From Mesorhizobium sp. B1-1-8 (lineage in GTDB: Bacteria; Pseudomonadota; Alphaproteobacteria; Rhizobiales; Rhizobiaceae), in NCBI RefSeq assembly GCF_006442795.2, contig NZ_CP083956.1, positions 5,247,501 through 5,311,500 of the forward strand: a stretch of DNA of 64,000 nt. Reading direction: 5' to 3'. Shown here piece by piece: positions 52,814-61,333 of the stretch. Position 1 is the stretch's first letter. Every line of letters starts with the position of its first letter. The position numbers were made by a program, and so were the translations under genes. The notes below the pieces were generated by a model. It did no database searches. It had not been told where the DNA came from and was given only the letters and a program-made list of their open reading frames with translations.

Positions 52814-55114
52814 ATGCCGCTCATGCTTCGACGATTGGGAGCCAGGAATCTGGCCGGCTCGGCACGACGTGTCAGAGATCCGGCTGCTATGTTTGTCCTG
52901 ATTGTCAGGCCGCTCGTCTTCGGGATCGCCCTTTTGCTGGCTGGCCCCGTACAGGCGCAGGCGCCAGCGAGCGTCCCGCCTGAAAAGGTCAAACAGCTGT
53001 TCCAGCTTCTCGACGATCCGTCCGTGAAGGCCTGGGTGGCCGGACAAAGAAATCAGGACGCGGGATCGACGGGAGCGCCTGCCGAAGCAGGAGCTTCACC
53101 GGCCAACGGATCGTCCGACGCCGCGGCCGCACCAGGCCAGATGAATACCATGGCCTCCTCGACGCTCGATCGCATCAAGCATCATATCGAAAGGATCGCG
53201 CGGACTGTGCCCTCGCTGCCAGGCCAGTTCGCGCGCGTTCGGACAGAGACCATGGAGGATATGTCCAGCAAGGGGTCCGCCGGCGTATTTTTGCTGATTG
53301 CGATGTTCATCGCTGCCGGCGTGGCGCTCACCTGGGCAACGTACAAGCTCACCCGTCCGTTTCGTCTTTGGGTCATCGCGCAGCCGAAGGACACGCCCAT
53401 TGGCCGAGCCAAGAAGATTGGCGGCCGTACGCTTTACTCGAGCCTGCTGATCGTCTCGTTCGCGCTGGGCAGCGCCGGCGCGTTCATGTTGTTCGACTGG
53501 CCGATGCTTATCCGCGAGATCGTGCTGACATTTCTGATAGCTGCGGTCTTTACAGCGGCTGTGCGCATGTATCTCGCAGCCATGCTCGTGCCTTCCTTCA
53601 TGCACGTCGAGAACGCCGTCGAGGTTCGTGCCTTGCCGATCACCAACGAAACGGCTGACCATTGGTTCTATTGGCTACCCCGGATCGTCGGCGTTTTCGC
53701 CTTCTTCGCCGCCGCGTTCATCCTCTTGCCGGGTCTCGGCATCGATCAGGACGGAATGATGGTCCTGTCAACGGGCGCCGATTTCGTGCTGCTGCTGCTC
53801 TTGCTGCTTGCCGTCTGGCGTCGGCCAAGAACACAGCGAGAGGGTGCGCACCAGAGCGGCCACACCGCAGCGTCATGGTTGTTGACTTCCTATTTCATCG
53901 TTCTGTTCCTGCAGCGCATCGCCGGCCTCAATATATTGTTCTGGTTCACCTTCGCCGCATTCTTTCTGCCTTTGGCAATTGTGCTGACGCAGCGCGGGGT
54001 CAATTTCGTCCTGCGGCCGGGTTCGGAAGAAGCTGGCCGGCCTACGATCCCGGCGGTGACGATCGCTGTCGTCGATCGCGGAGTCCGGATGATTTTGATA
54101 CTGGCGGCGGCTTATTTTCTGGCGCGTGTCTGGGGTCTGGACATGCAATCAATGGAGGGCAGCGATACGACGACCACGCTCATCTTGCGCGGCTTGATCA
54201 ATGTCATGGTCATTGCCCTTGCCGCCGATTTCGGCTGGTCGATCATCAAAGCCCTGATCGAACGAAAGCTGGGCATCGAAACGCCGCACGCGGTGACCGA
54301 CGACGAGGAGGTCCCGATCCTCGATCCGCAGCAGGCGCGATTGCGCACGCTCCTGCCGATCATCCAGAACATTTTGCTCGCGGTGATCGTCGTAATGGCG
54401 GTGCTGATGATGCTCGCCTCAATGGGTATCGAGATCGGCCCGCTGATCGCCGGCGCCGGAGTCGTCGGCGTCGCTGTGGGATTCGGAGCTCAAACCATAG
54501 TCAAGGACATCATTTCGGGCGTGTTCTTTCTGCTCGATGATGCGTTTCGTGTTGGCGAATACATTACATCCGGCCGTTATGTGGGAACGGTGGAGAGCTT
54601 TTCGCTGCGCTCGGTGAAGCTGCGCCACCATCGTGGCCCGCTGTTCACAATACCTTTCGGTGAGCTCGGAGCAGTCCAGAACCAGAGCCGTGACTGGGTC
54701 ACCGACAAATTCAACATCACCGTCGGTTACGACACCGATATCGACTTCGCTCGCAGGCTGATCAAGCGGATCGGCCTCGAACTGGCGGAAGATCCCGAAT
54801 TCAAACAGTGGGTGCTCTCGCCGATCAAGATGCAGGGCGTGCAGGAGTTCGGCGAGTACGGCATCGTCTTGAGGGTCAAGGTCACAACCAGACCGGGAGG
54901 CGCCTTCGCCATGAAACGCAAATTCTATGTACGTCTCCGCCAGGTCTTCAAGGAGCAGGGCATCGAACTGCCATTTCCGACCGTCCACGTCGAGGGGCTG
55001 CAGAACCCACAGGGGGCAGAGAACGCGCCGTTGGAGATCACACCCGAGTTGAAAGTGGCCGTCGCGCAGTCGCATACCAATCGGCGCAGAAAAAAAGCCA
55101 GCACAACGGAATAA
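52814..55114 (+). CDS. MscS-family mechanosensitive channel, large periplasmic type
   Basis: About 766 residues. An N-terminal signal sequence (FVLIVRPLVFGIALLLAGPVQAQ) is followed by a periplasmic region rich in Ala and Pro, about ten predicted membrane helices, then the MscS pore helix GVAVGFGAQTIVKDIISGVFFLLDD and its C-terminal cytoplasmic beta and vestibule domains. Such channels release solutes during hypo-osmotic shock from the inner membrane. A start at 52814 follows GGAAGG; a start at 52889 gives a more standard signal peptide. It is convergent with the cyclase at 55130. Confidence 0.9.
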   Translation: MPLMLRRLGARNLAGSARRVRDPAAMFVLIVRPLVFGIALLLAGPVQAQAPASVPPEKVKQLFQLLDDPSVKAWVAGQRNQDAGSTGAPAEAGASPANGSSDAAAAPGQMNTMASSTLDRIKHHIERIARTVPSLPGQFARVRTETMEDMSSKGSAGVFLLIAMFIAAGVALTWATYKLTRPFRLWVIAQPKDTPIGRAKKIGGRTLYSSLLIVSFALGSAGAFMLFDWPMLIREIVLTFLIAAVFTAAVRMYLAAMLVPSFMHVENAVEVRALPITNETADHWFYWLPRIVGVFAFFAAAFILLPGLGIDQDGMMVLSTGADFVLLLLLLLAVWRRPRTQREGAHQSGHTAASWLLTSYFIVLFLQRIAGLNILFWFTFAAFFLPLAIVLTQRGVNFVLRPGSEEAGRPTIPAVTIAVVDRGVRMILILAAAYFLARVWGLDMQSMEGSDTTTTLILRGLINVMVIALAADFGWSIIKALIERKLGIETPHAVTDDEEVPILDPQQARLRTLLPIIQNILLAVIVVMAVLMMLASMGIEIGPLIAGAGVVGVAVGFGAQTIVKDIISGVFFLLDDAFRVGEYITSGRYVGTVESFSLRSVKLRHHRGPLFTIPFGELGAVQNQSRDWVTDKFNITVGYDTDIDFARRLIKRIGLELAEDPEFKQWVLSPIKMQGVQEFGEYGIVLRVKVTTRPGGAFAMKRKFYVRLRQVFKEQGIELPFPTVHVEGLQNPQGAENAPLEITPELKVAVAQSHTNRRRKKASTTE

Positions 55115-55129
55115 GAAAGCCGTGACAGA

Positions 55130-56200
55130 TCAAGCCGGGAGCCGCCACATTTGCACACGGCCTGTACCACGCAATTCCGTTTCCGCGAGTGGGTCGCAAG
55201 CAAACTTTGGTCCAAGCAGTTTGTGAGTTGCATCCGAAATAAGGATTTCGTCGGGCTCCGCGGACTTTTGAATACGTGCGGCGAGATTGACGGTGTCGCC
55301 CCACAGATCATAGGCAAACCGCCTTTTGCCTATGACGCCCGCGACGATTGGTCCTGAATGAATTCCAATTCTGAGTCTTAGCGGTTCTCCCGCGAAGCGT
55401 TCGCGCTTGGCCGCCTTCCGCAGTTCAAGTGCATAGTGCGCGAGGGCTTCCGCATGATCGGATCGCGCTGCAGGCAGGCCAGCGACCACCATCACACTAT
55501 CGCCGATAGTCTTGATCTTTTCGCAGCCGTATCGTTCCGAGAGCCGATCCGCCGCCTTGAAGAAGTAATTTAAAATAGCGAGCGTCGCCACGGCGCCGAC
55601 GCTTCGCGCTCTTTCGGTAAAACCGACGATGTCGGCAAAAAGCACACTCACCTCCGCGTGGTTGTCTGCAATTCGTTCGCGCGCCTTTAGCCGCGCCGCG
55701 ATCGGCGCCGGAAGAATGTTGAGGAGCAGGGTTTCGGCGCGCTGGTATTCACGCGACAATTCCTCTTGGCTCTTCCTCAACGCCTCGTTCGTCGATTGTA
55801 ATTTCTCGTTGAGTTGACGCTCCCTCTCTTGCAGGAGCGTCATTTCATACGCCTTCTGTTGAAGCCGCTGCCTATTTTCGCGTTCGGCAGTGGCGTCAAG
55901 AAAGAGCAGCCACACGCAGGCATCGTCGGCAAAAAGATGAAGGTCGGCGACACGCCCGCTGGGCAGTTCCATCATGGGCATATGATATGGAAGCTCCGGG
56001 CAAGGCAGCAAACCTTCCATCAATTCAAGCTGATCGACAACAGGCTTACCAATGCGAAGCGATGAAAGTCCGTAATGTTCAACGTTACCGCCCTTCGCAG
56101 CTATGCAAAGCCGGGCGTCAATTTTCAGGTATGCGATAGCGTGCTCATTGTAGAAGAAATTGTAAATCCAGCTTTTGACCTCTCCTGGCAATCCACGCAT
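55130..56200 (-). CDS. Class III adenylate cyclase with N-terminal PAS-like domain and coiled-coil linker
   Basis: A 356-residue cytoplasmic cyclase. Residues about 10-110 resemble a PAS-like sensor (AIAYLKIDARLCIAAKGGN), followed by a coiled coil (about 110-155) and the signature LLLNILPAPIAARLK before the cyclase domain. All key residues are present: metal aspartates in LFADIVGFT and TIGDSV, lysine in KIKTIGD, adenine Asp in YDLWGDTVN and the Asn/Arg pair in VNLAARI, so ATP cyclisation is expected. Its start lies three bases after the stop codon of the small GTPase gene, making it the last gene of the four-gene operon and a candidate output. Confidence 0.93.
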   Translation of the reverse strand: MRGLPGEVKSWIYNFFYNEHAIAYLKIDARLCIAAKGGNVEHYGLSSLRIGKPVVDQLELMEGLLPCPELPYHMPMMELPSGRVADLHLFADDACVWLLFLDATAERENRQRLQQKAYEMTLLQERERQLNEKLQSTNEALRKSQEELSREYQRAETLLLNILPAPIAARLKARERIADNHAEVSVLFADIVGFTERARSVGAVATLAILNYFFKAADRLSERYGCEKIKTIGDSVMVVAGLPAARSDHAEALAHYALELRKAAKRERFAGEPLRLRIGIHSGPIVAGVIGKRRFAYDLWGDTVNLAARIQKSAEPDEILISDATHKLLGPKFACDPLAETELRGTGRVQMWRLPA

Positions 56201-56203
56201 GAT

Positions 56204-56698
56204 CTATTTGGCGACCATCGAGGCAAGCTGACGAAACGCATCGTCAACATTTGCGCCAGAAAGCGCACTTGTTAGATAGATTTGCCATCCACGTTGCCTG
56301 AGGTCGTTAATCTCATTATCCTGTATCGCCCACCGATCGGCCAGATCGGATTTGTTGACCAGCAACACAAACGGCATAGCGCCGAATTCGGCCTCGGCCC
56401 GCTCGCGCAGCGTCAGCGCCACGCCAAGAGTAGCGGCGCGGGTTCCGTCGACGACAAGCACCAGCCCGGTCGAACCTCGCACATAGCTGACGCGGAATGA
56501 GCCGATATCGTCTTCGCCGGCCAAATCCCACAAGATCAGATCTACGGTTTTGTCCGGGAGCGCGACGCTCTTCTTGTCGATTTTCACTCCCACCGTGGTC
56601 AAGTAGGTTTCTGAAAAGATGCTTTGCACAAACCTGCGAACCAGACTCGTCTTTCCGACAGAAAACCCGCCCAACATGCAGATCTTTTTTTGCAGCAT
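56204..56698 (-). CDS. Rab/Ras-like small GTPase
   Basis: A 164-residue single-domain GTPase. G1 is GGFSVGKT (residues 10-17), switch I threonine is in TTVG (34-37), G3 is WDLAGED (57-63), G4 is NKSD and G5 is TSALSG. The G3 glutamine of Ras (Gln61) is Glu62 here, which may slow intrinsic hydrolysis. There is no C-terminal prenylation cysteine, so membrane attachment must come from a partner. It lies 13 bases after the OmpA gene and 3 bases before the cyclase gene. MglA and Rab-like bacterial GTPases act as spatial or signalling switches with longin/roadblock regulators. Confidence 0.92.
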   Translation of the reverse strand: MLQKKICMLGGFSVGKTSLVRRFVQSIFSETYLTTVGVKIDKKSVALPDKTVDLILWDLAGEDDIGSFRVSYVRGSTGLVLVVDGTRAATLGVALTLRERAEAEFGAMPFVLLVNKSDLADRWAIQDNEINDLRQRGWQIYLTSALSGANVDDAFRQLASMVAK

Positions 56699-56711
56699 CC
56701 CGGGCTCCGCG

Positions 56712-59700
56712 CTAGTCCAAGTTCACCGTAACCGAAACCCGGCGATTGGTGGGGTTCCCAGTTCGACTATTTTCATTTTCGGGCACCGCCGGCTCAAACG
56801 TGCCGGCGCCCCGAACCAGCAGCAGTTCCAGAGCGACGCCGCGCTTGTTGAGAAGCGCGCGAACTGTCTCTGCGCGGGCGGCGCTGATCGACGCGTTTGC
56901 CGTCTCACGGCCCGTTGTGTCCGAATGGCCGGTCAACATGAACCGCGCTGTCACGCCTGCCTTGCGGGCATTTTCGGCGAATTCCTTCAGCTGATCAGCC
57001 AATCTGTCGAGCACCGGCGTCTGCTCCGGTCCCGGGACAACTCTGCCGGAAGAGAAGAAAATATCGGTCGTCTGGATGGCCTCTCTCAAATGATTAAGTT
57101 CTGCAAGGTTCAACTCGCGCAGCTGCGAGACATCCAGAACCACTCCGTCCGCCGAAAGTTGTTCGGCGGCGGCCTGCGCCCGGCTGATCCAGCCGGCCGG
57201 AGCCTCGCCCATGACAAGGATGCGACCCTGGACGATCGAAAGCCGAACCGATTTCGGCGGGGACAGCGACGCCGTCAGCCGCTTCACCACGAACTTCGGA
57301 TCAAGACTCTGATAGAATTGCCACAGTGAATGAACGCGCGCAGGATCAACCTCCGTTCCGGACAGAAGAGCTTGCGGGTCGGCGGCAAGAGGGTCTCTCA
57401 GACCGGAAATGTAGAAATCTCCGCCCCTCGCCGTTTGTTGAGCGACGATGATTCCCGGTTGGGCCTCAAGTCGCGACACATAATACTGCCAATGCTCCGC
57501 CGCGCGTGCATCGGGGCTCACATCACGAACCTTGGAGATGTCGAACTCCGGTCCGCCTGCTGAAAGCTGTCGAGCCGCTGCGCGCGCTCGGTCTATCCAG
57601 GTGTCGGGAGCCTCACCCTCGGCAACGATGCGACCCTGGACGATCGAAAGCCGAACCGATTTCGGCGGATACAGCGACGCCGTCAGCCGCTTCAGCACGA
57701 ACACCGGCTCAAGGCTCTGATAGAATTGCCAGCTTGAATGAACGCGCGCGGGATCGACCTGCGTTCCCGACAACAGCGACTGCGGGTCCGCGGCAAGTGG
57801 GTCTCTCAGGCCGGCAATATAGAATTGGCCATCGCGCACATTCTGTTGGGCGACGATGATGCCGGGCTGGGTCTGCAGTCGCGACACATAGGCCTGCCAG
57901 CGCTCCTCGGGGCTCACGTCACGGACCTCGGAGATGTCGAAGACCGGTCCGCCGGCTGAAAGCTGCTGGGCGGCGGCCCGCGCCCGGTTGATCCACGCGG
58001 TTGTGGCCTCACCCGCGGCAACGATGCGATCATTGACGACCGAAAGCCGCACCGAACCCGGCGGCGCCAGCGACGCCGTCAGCCGCTTCAGCACGAACTG
58101 CGGTTCAAGGCTCTGGTAGAATTGCCAGCTTGCATGAACGCGCGCGGGATCGACCTGCGTTCCGGCCAACAGCGACTGCGGGTCGGCCGCAAGCGGATCT
58201 CTCAGACCGGTAATATAGAATTGGCCGTCGCGCACATTCTGATCGGCGACGATGATGCCGGGCTGGGTCTGCAGTCGCGACACATAGGCCTGCCATCGGT
58301 CCTCGGCGCTCACATCACGAACCCTGGAGATGTCAAAGACCGGTCCGCCTGCCGAAAGCTGCTGGGCGGCGGCCCGCGCCCGGTTGATCCACGTGGTGGT
58401 AGCCTCACCCTCGGCAACGATGCGATCATCGACGACTGAAAGCCGGATCGAATCCGGCGGCGCCAGCGACGCCGTCAGCCGCTTCAGCACGAACTCAGGC
58501 TCCAGGCTCTGGTAGAACTGCCAGTTCGAATGAACGCGAGCGGGATCGACGTCGGTTCCCGACAACAGCGACTGCGGGTCGGCGGCGAGCGGGTCTCTCA
58601 GTCCGGCAATATAGAACTGGCCGCCACGCGCCTTTTGTTCGGAAACGACGATGCCCGGCTGGGTTTCCAGTCGCGATAGATAGGCCTGCCAGCGCTGTCC
58701 GGATTGCCAGGAAAGAAAGAACCAGACGCCTGCCGCAATCAGAACCAGCAGGGCTGCCGTCACCACCAGCCACGGAAATCCCTCTTTTGAATCCGTATGC
58801 TGCAGTTCGACGCAGGTCTGCAACTGCGTCTCCACGCCGGCCAACTGCGAGGTGTCGCCGTCGAACTGCTCCAAAGCCTGCGAGGACTGATCATGGATGC
58901 GAAGCAATACGTCCCGGATTACTTCATGCAACTCCTCCGGCGGATTTCCCCGGATCACCGCAACCAGGGTCGCGAACGGTCCGACTTCCGACCAGAGGCG
59001 AAGTTCGCCGAACCGGATGGTGTCCAGGCCGCTGTTTTCCTTCTCGTTGAATGAGTCCTTCACAAAATCCTGGATTGCGCTGAGCATCGAGGAAATCAGC
59101 TGGGGGTCTTCGCTGGTCGCGTTTTCGGCGGTTACATGCGCAATCAAAAGCCCGGAGCTGCGGCTGATGAGAAAGACATGTTCGACACGATAGACGAGAG
59201 AATGCTTGAGAACGACCTCGGAGAAGCTTGTTCCCGTTCGCCAGGCCTCAAATCTCCACTTCAGTCCATGCCAAGTGAATATATGCCTTAAAGATTCATT
59301 CAGCGATTGAAAGGTCTGGTCGATCTTTTCGCCGATCGACTTGCGGATAGCCGGCAGAAACACCGGGTATAATATATCCGTCAGCGTGCGCGGGTTTTTC
59401 TGGATGGATCGTTGCGCAGCCCTCTCGACAGCCGGTGCAAGCGCCTCACCGAGTTGCGCATGAGACGCACGTGCGGCTGCATCGGGGAGAACGCTCCCCA
59501 CCGCGGCCGCAAGCTGCTCAGGTTCGTCGAGCAGGTGCGTAACTCGTGAAAGCTCCGAGATTTCGCCGCCGACGAGCAGCTGACGAAGCGTTTCCATGCG
59601 GTGATCGGCGCTTGGAATTCCGTCGAAGCGCGCATGATTGTCCGGATCAACGTTCCGGGCAATTTCGACCAAAAGACGAGCCAGAGCCTCGCGATCAATC

Positions 59701-59759
59701 TCGGTATCGTTCGAAGCTGCGCTTTGAGGAAGGCTGATTGGGTCGACGCTCGACGTCAA
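56712..59759 (-). CDS. Inner-membrane OmpA-family protein with longin/roadblock-like cytoplasmic domain and four BON-like repeats
   Basis: A 1015-residue protein from TTG 59759. Residues 1-325 should be cytoplasmic; about 190-290 have the beta-beta-alpha-beta-beta-beta-alpha pattern of a roadblock/longin domain (VFLISRSSGLLIAHV, a helix with SSMLSAIQDFV, then FATLVAVIRG). One membrane helix (about 327-349) follows, then four repeats of 132-136 residues in the periplasm, beginning WQAYVSRL and ending ISxVRDV, and finally an OmpA domain (about 885-1015; TGHSDTTGRETAN, NRRVSVTV) that would bind peptidoglycan. Such a layout resembles MotB: inner-membrane anchor with cell-wall grip. The GTPase gene follows after 13 bases. 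The longin assignment is from pattern, not from an alignment. Confidence 0.85.
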   Translation of the reverse strand: MTSSVDPISLPQSAASNDTEIDREALARLLVEIARNVDPDNHARFDGIPSADHRMETLRQLLVGGEISELSRVTHLLDEPEQLAAAVGSVLPDAAARASHAQLGEALAPAVERAAQRSIQKNPRTLTDILYPVFLPAIRKSIGEKIDQTFQSLNESLRHIFTWHGLKWRFEAWRTGTSFSEVVLKHSLVYRVEHVFLISRSSGLLIAHVTAENATSEDPQLISSMLSAIQDFVKDSFNEKENSGLDTIRFGELRLWSEVGPFATLVAVIRGNPPEELHEVIRDVLLRIHDQSSQALEQFDGDTSQLAGVETQLQTCVELQHTDSKEGFPWLVVTAALLVLIAAGVWFFLSWQSGQRWQAYLSRLETQPGIVVSEQKARGGQFYIAGLRDPLAADPQSLLSGTDVDPARVHSNWQFYQSLEPEFVLKRLTASLAPPDSIRLSVVDDRIVAEGEATTTWINRARAAAQQLSAGGPVFDISRVRDVSAEDRWQAYVSRLQTQPGIIVADQNVRDGQFYITGLRDPLAADPQSLLAGTQVDPARVHASWQFYQSLEPQFVLKRLTASLAPPGSVRLSVVNDRIVAAGEATTAWINRARAAAQQLSAGGPVFDISEVRDVSPEERWQAYVSRLQTQPGIIVAQQNVRDGQFYIAGLRDPLAADPQSLLSGTQVDPARVHSSWQFYQSLEPVFVLKRLTASLYPPKSVRLSIVQGRIVAEGEAPDTWIDRARAAARQLSAGGPEFDISKVRDVSPDARAAEHWQYYVSRLEAQPGIIVAQQTARGGDFYISGLRDPLAADPQALLSGTEVDPARVHSLWQFYQSLDPKFVVKRLTASLSPPKSVRLSIVQGRILVMGEAPAGWISRAQAAAEQLSADGVVLDVSQLRELNLAELNHLREAIQTTDIFFSSGRVVPGPEQTPVLDRLADQLKEFAENARKAGVTARFMLTGHSDTTGRETANASISAARAETVRALLNKRGVALELLLVRGAGTFEPAVPENENSRTGNPTNRRVSVTVNLD
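57100..58691 (-). repeat. Four tandem in-frame repeats within the OmpA-family gene
   Basis: Four units start at the Trp codons at 58691, 58295, 57899 and 57491, spaced 396, 396 and 408 bases. Units are strikingly alike at DNA level, including long runs of identical codons such as those for GLRDPLAADPQ, suggesting recent duplication or gene conversion. Each unit likely forms a BON-like domain. The extra 12 bases in unit 3 encode four added residues before unit 4. Confidence 0.9.
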
Positions 59760-59766
59760 GTTCCGA

Positions 59767-60432
59767 TCAACTCACTTTCCAGCCACGATCCGAATTGCCC
59801 TTGCTGCCGACGGGATCCTGATTGAGACATTTCGCAACCTCGACAAACAGGCCGGCCAAAAGATTTCGGTCGGTCTTGACGTTGCTGAGATCGGAAAACA
59901 ATTTCTCCAGCAGCATCTGCATGCTTTCATTCTTCTGCTTGATTTCCTCACGCAGCGAATGATCGCTTCGATTTATCCGATCGGCAACTTCGCGTTCAAG
60001 GTCGCTCAATTGATCCGACAACGCGCGCACCTGTTTTTCAAGCGCCTGATTTTGCTCGCGCAGATTCCGGTCAATCTCCTTGTCGGCATCGGCTCGCGCA
60101 TCTTTTTCGTTTCGCAATTGCCCCGCAAGAGAATCGACCTGCTTCTTTGCATTCGACTCGTACATTTCAAGATTGCGCTTGGCCTCGGATTCGACATCCT
60201 TGAAGCGCTGCAAGAACCGTTCTTCAAGCTTGGAAAAGCGGCGATCATAGTCCTGCATCTGATTGCCGAACAGCAGATCACGTATCTTGTCGACACCTAC
60301 GGCGTCGCCGGAGCCTCCGCCCTCGCGCGCCTGGGCCGCCATGAAAGCCAGCCCGTTCTCGTCTGCATTTTTTAACAGGTTTACGTCCGTCTTGTTTGCC
60401 GAAGAAGCGGCATTCGAAGATTCCTTGGCCAT
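59767..60432 (-). CDS. Coiled-coil protein, first gene of the GTPase operon
   Basis: A protein of about 221 residues starting at ATG 60432 behind GGGGCGTAAAG. After a flexible Ser/Gly-rich N-terminus, the motif IRDLLFGNQMQDYDRRF leads into a long coiled coil (about residues 60-190) of charged heptads (KLEERFLQRFKDVESEA). The C-terminus is short and mixed. There is no signal peptide, so the protein is cytoplasmic. Seven bases separate it from the OmpA gene. It could link or scale the complex of GTPase and OmpA protein; that is inference. I know of no named family. Confidence 0.75.
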   Translation of the reverse strand: MAKESSNAASSANKTDVNLLKNADENGLAFMAAQAREGGGSGDAVGVDKIRDLLFGNQMQDYDRRFSKLEERFLQRFKDVESEAKRNLEMYESNAKKQVDSLAGQLRNEKDARADADKEIDRNLREQNQALEKQVRALSDQLSDLEREVADRINRSDHSLREEIKQKNESMQMLLEKLFSDLSNVKTDRNLLAGLFVEVAKCLNQDPVGSKGNSDRGWKVS

Positions 60433-60554
60433 CTTTACGCCCCAATTGCCACAGTGCAGGAAACGGGAAAATATGCCAGCAAAATACCCGGCCTGCAAGC
60501 CGGAATCCTCTTGGGCTTAAGCCGATTCGTGCGTCCCTTGTTCGTCTCTTGGAC

Positions 60555-60659
60555 TAGGGCGGTTCACCGTTTCAGGGAAACGCAGAACCGCTCTATTTCT
60601 TTTGTTTTGAAGCAATTCCGGACGGAAAACCGTTTCACGCCTGTCCTGGAATTGCTCTG
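60555..60659. repeat. Palindromic repeat, family B, copy 3
   Basis: A complete copy: GGCGGTTCACCGTTTC...GAAACGCAGAACCGC forms the left stem, then TTTGTTTTGAAGCAATTCCGGACGG, and the right block TGTCCTGGAATTGCTCT. It lies upstream of the GTPase operon start and just after the frameshifted membrane gene, on the non-coding gap 60433-60712. Confidence 0.82.
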
Positions 60660-60712
60660 GCGACAAATGCATGGATTCGGATTGAGTCGCTCTTGCTTCC
60701 GACGGACCGGCA

Positions 60713-61156
60713 TCAATCGGTCGATGTTTGGAGTTCCGGAAGTACTAATCTGGCGGCTTCCCTGCTTGGCGCGCGGCTGTCCTTCGCGGCCCAGAAAGTC
60801 ACGGCCGCGCCGAGGATTGCGGGCAACGTGACTGCCGGGAAGTCACGTGCAATCGCCGATGGACCACAAATGCCAACGGCGACCTCCCAGACAAGACATG
60901 CCCCCATACCCAGAACGTGGGCGCAGCCCACAGAAACAGGCGAAGTCGTGGGCGCGCGACGCCGATCAGAAACGCCGCTCCGACAAAGAGGAAGACAAGG
61001 CCGATATCGCGGACGAAATGCTGATTGAACGGACCGGTCGTGGTGACGCCCGGCACCGAGAGGTACCAATCCGCTGGTAAGGCGAGCATGAATATGCCGT
61101 TCACGTTTGCTCCGATGCCTAGCAGGACGGCGGTTCCGAGAACGAAGTTTTCTCAT
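60713..61156 (-). pseudogene. Frameshifted small membrane protein gene
   Basis: Two frames together encode one small membrane protein. From ATG 61156 the frame is soon wrong: removing one A from the AAAA run near 61139 gives a hydrophobic start, NFVLGTAVLLGIGANV, that joins the frame continuing MLALPADWYLSV and FVRDIGLVFLFVGAAFL. Near 60890 a second shift is needed to continue as VWEVAVGICGPSAIARDF and reach the TGA at 60713. Protein-like sequence on both sides of each shift supports a recently broken gene of about 145 codons. The family is not identified. Sequencing error is possible. Confidence 0.6.
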
Positions 61157-61333
61157 CTTCAGGCCTCATTGATTTTGATCGATGTTGTGGGCGAAACATC
61201 GGCGATTCACCAGTCGAACCATGTCGGACCAAGGATGGGACCAGAGCCGGAACGAGCGACCGATCATCCAGCTGATGCCGACGTAATACGCGGCCGGGTT
61301 CGCCCTCACCGTCCCCGGATCCCAGTCGGTTTT

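Noticed and set aside
56204..56698. MglA polarity GTPase of a gliding or type IV pilus system
   Set aside because: The operon has no MglB, motility or pilus gene, and the motifs fit general Rab-like bacterial GTPases as well; only the broad family is claimed.
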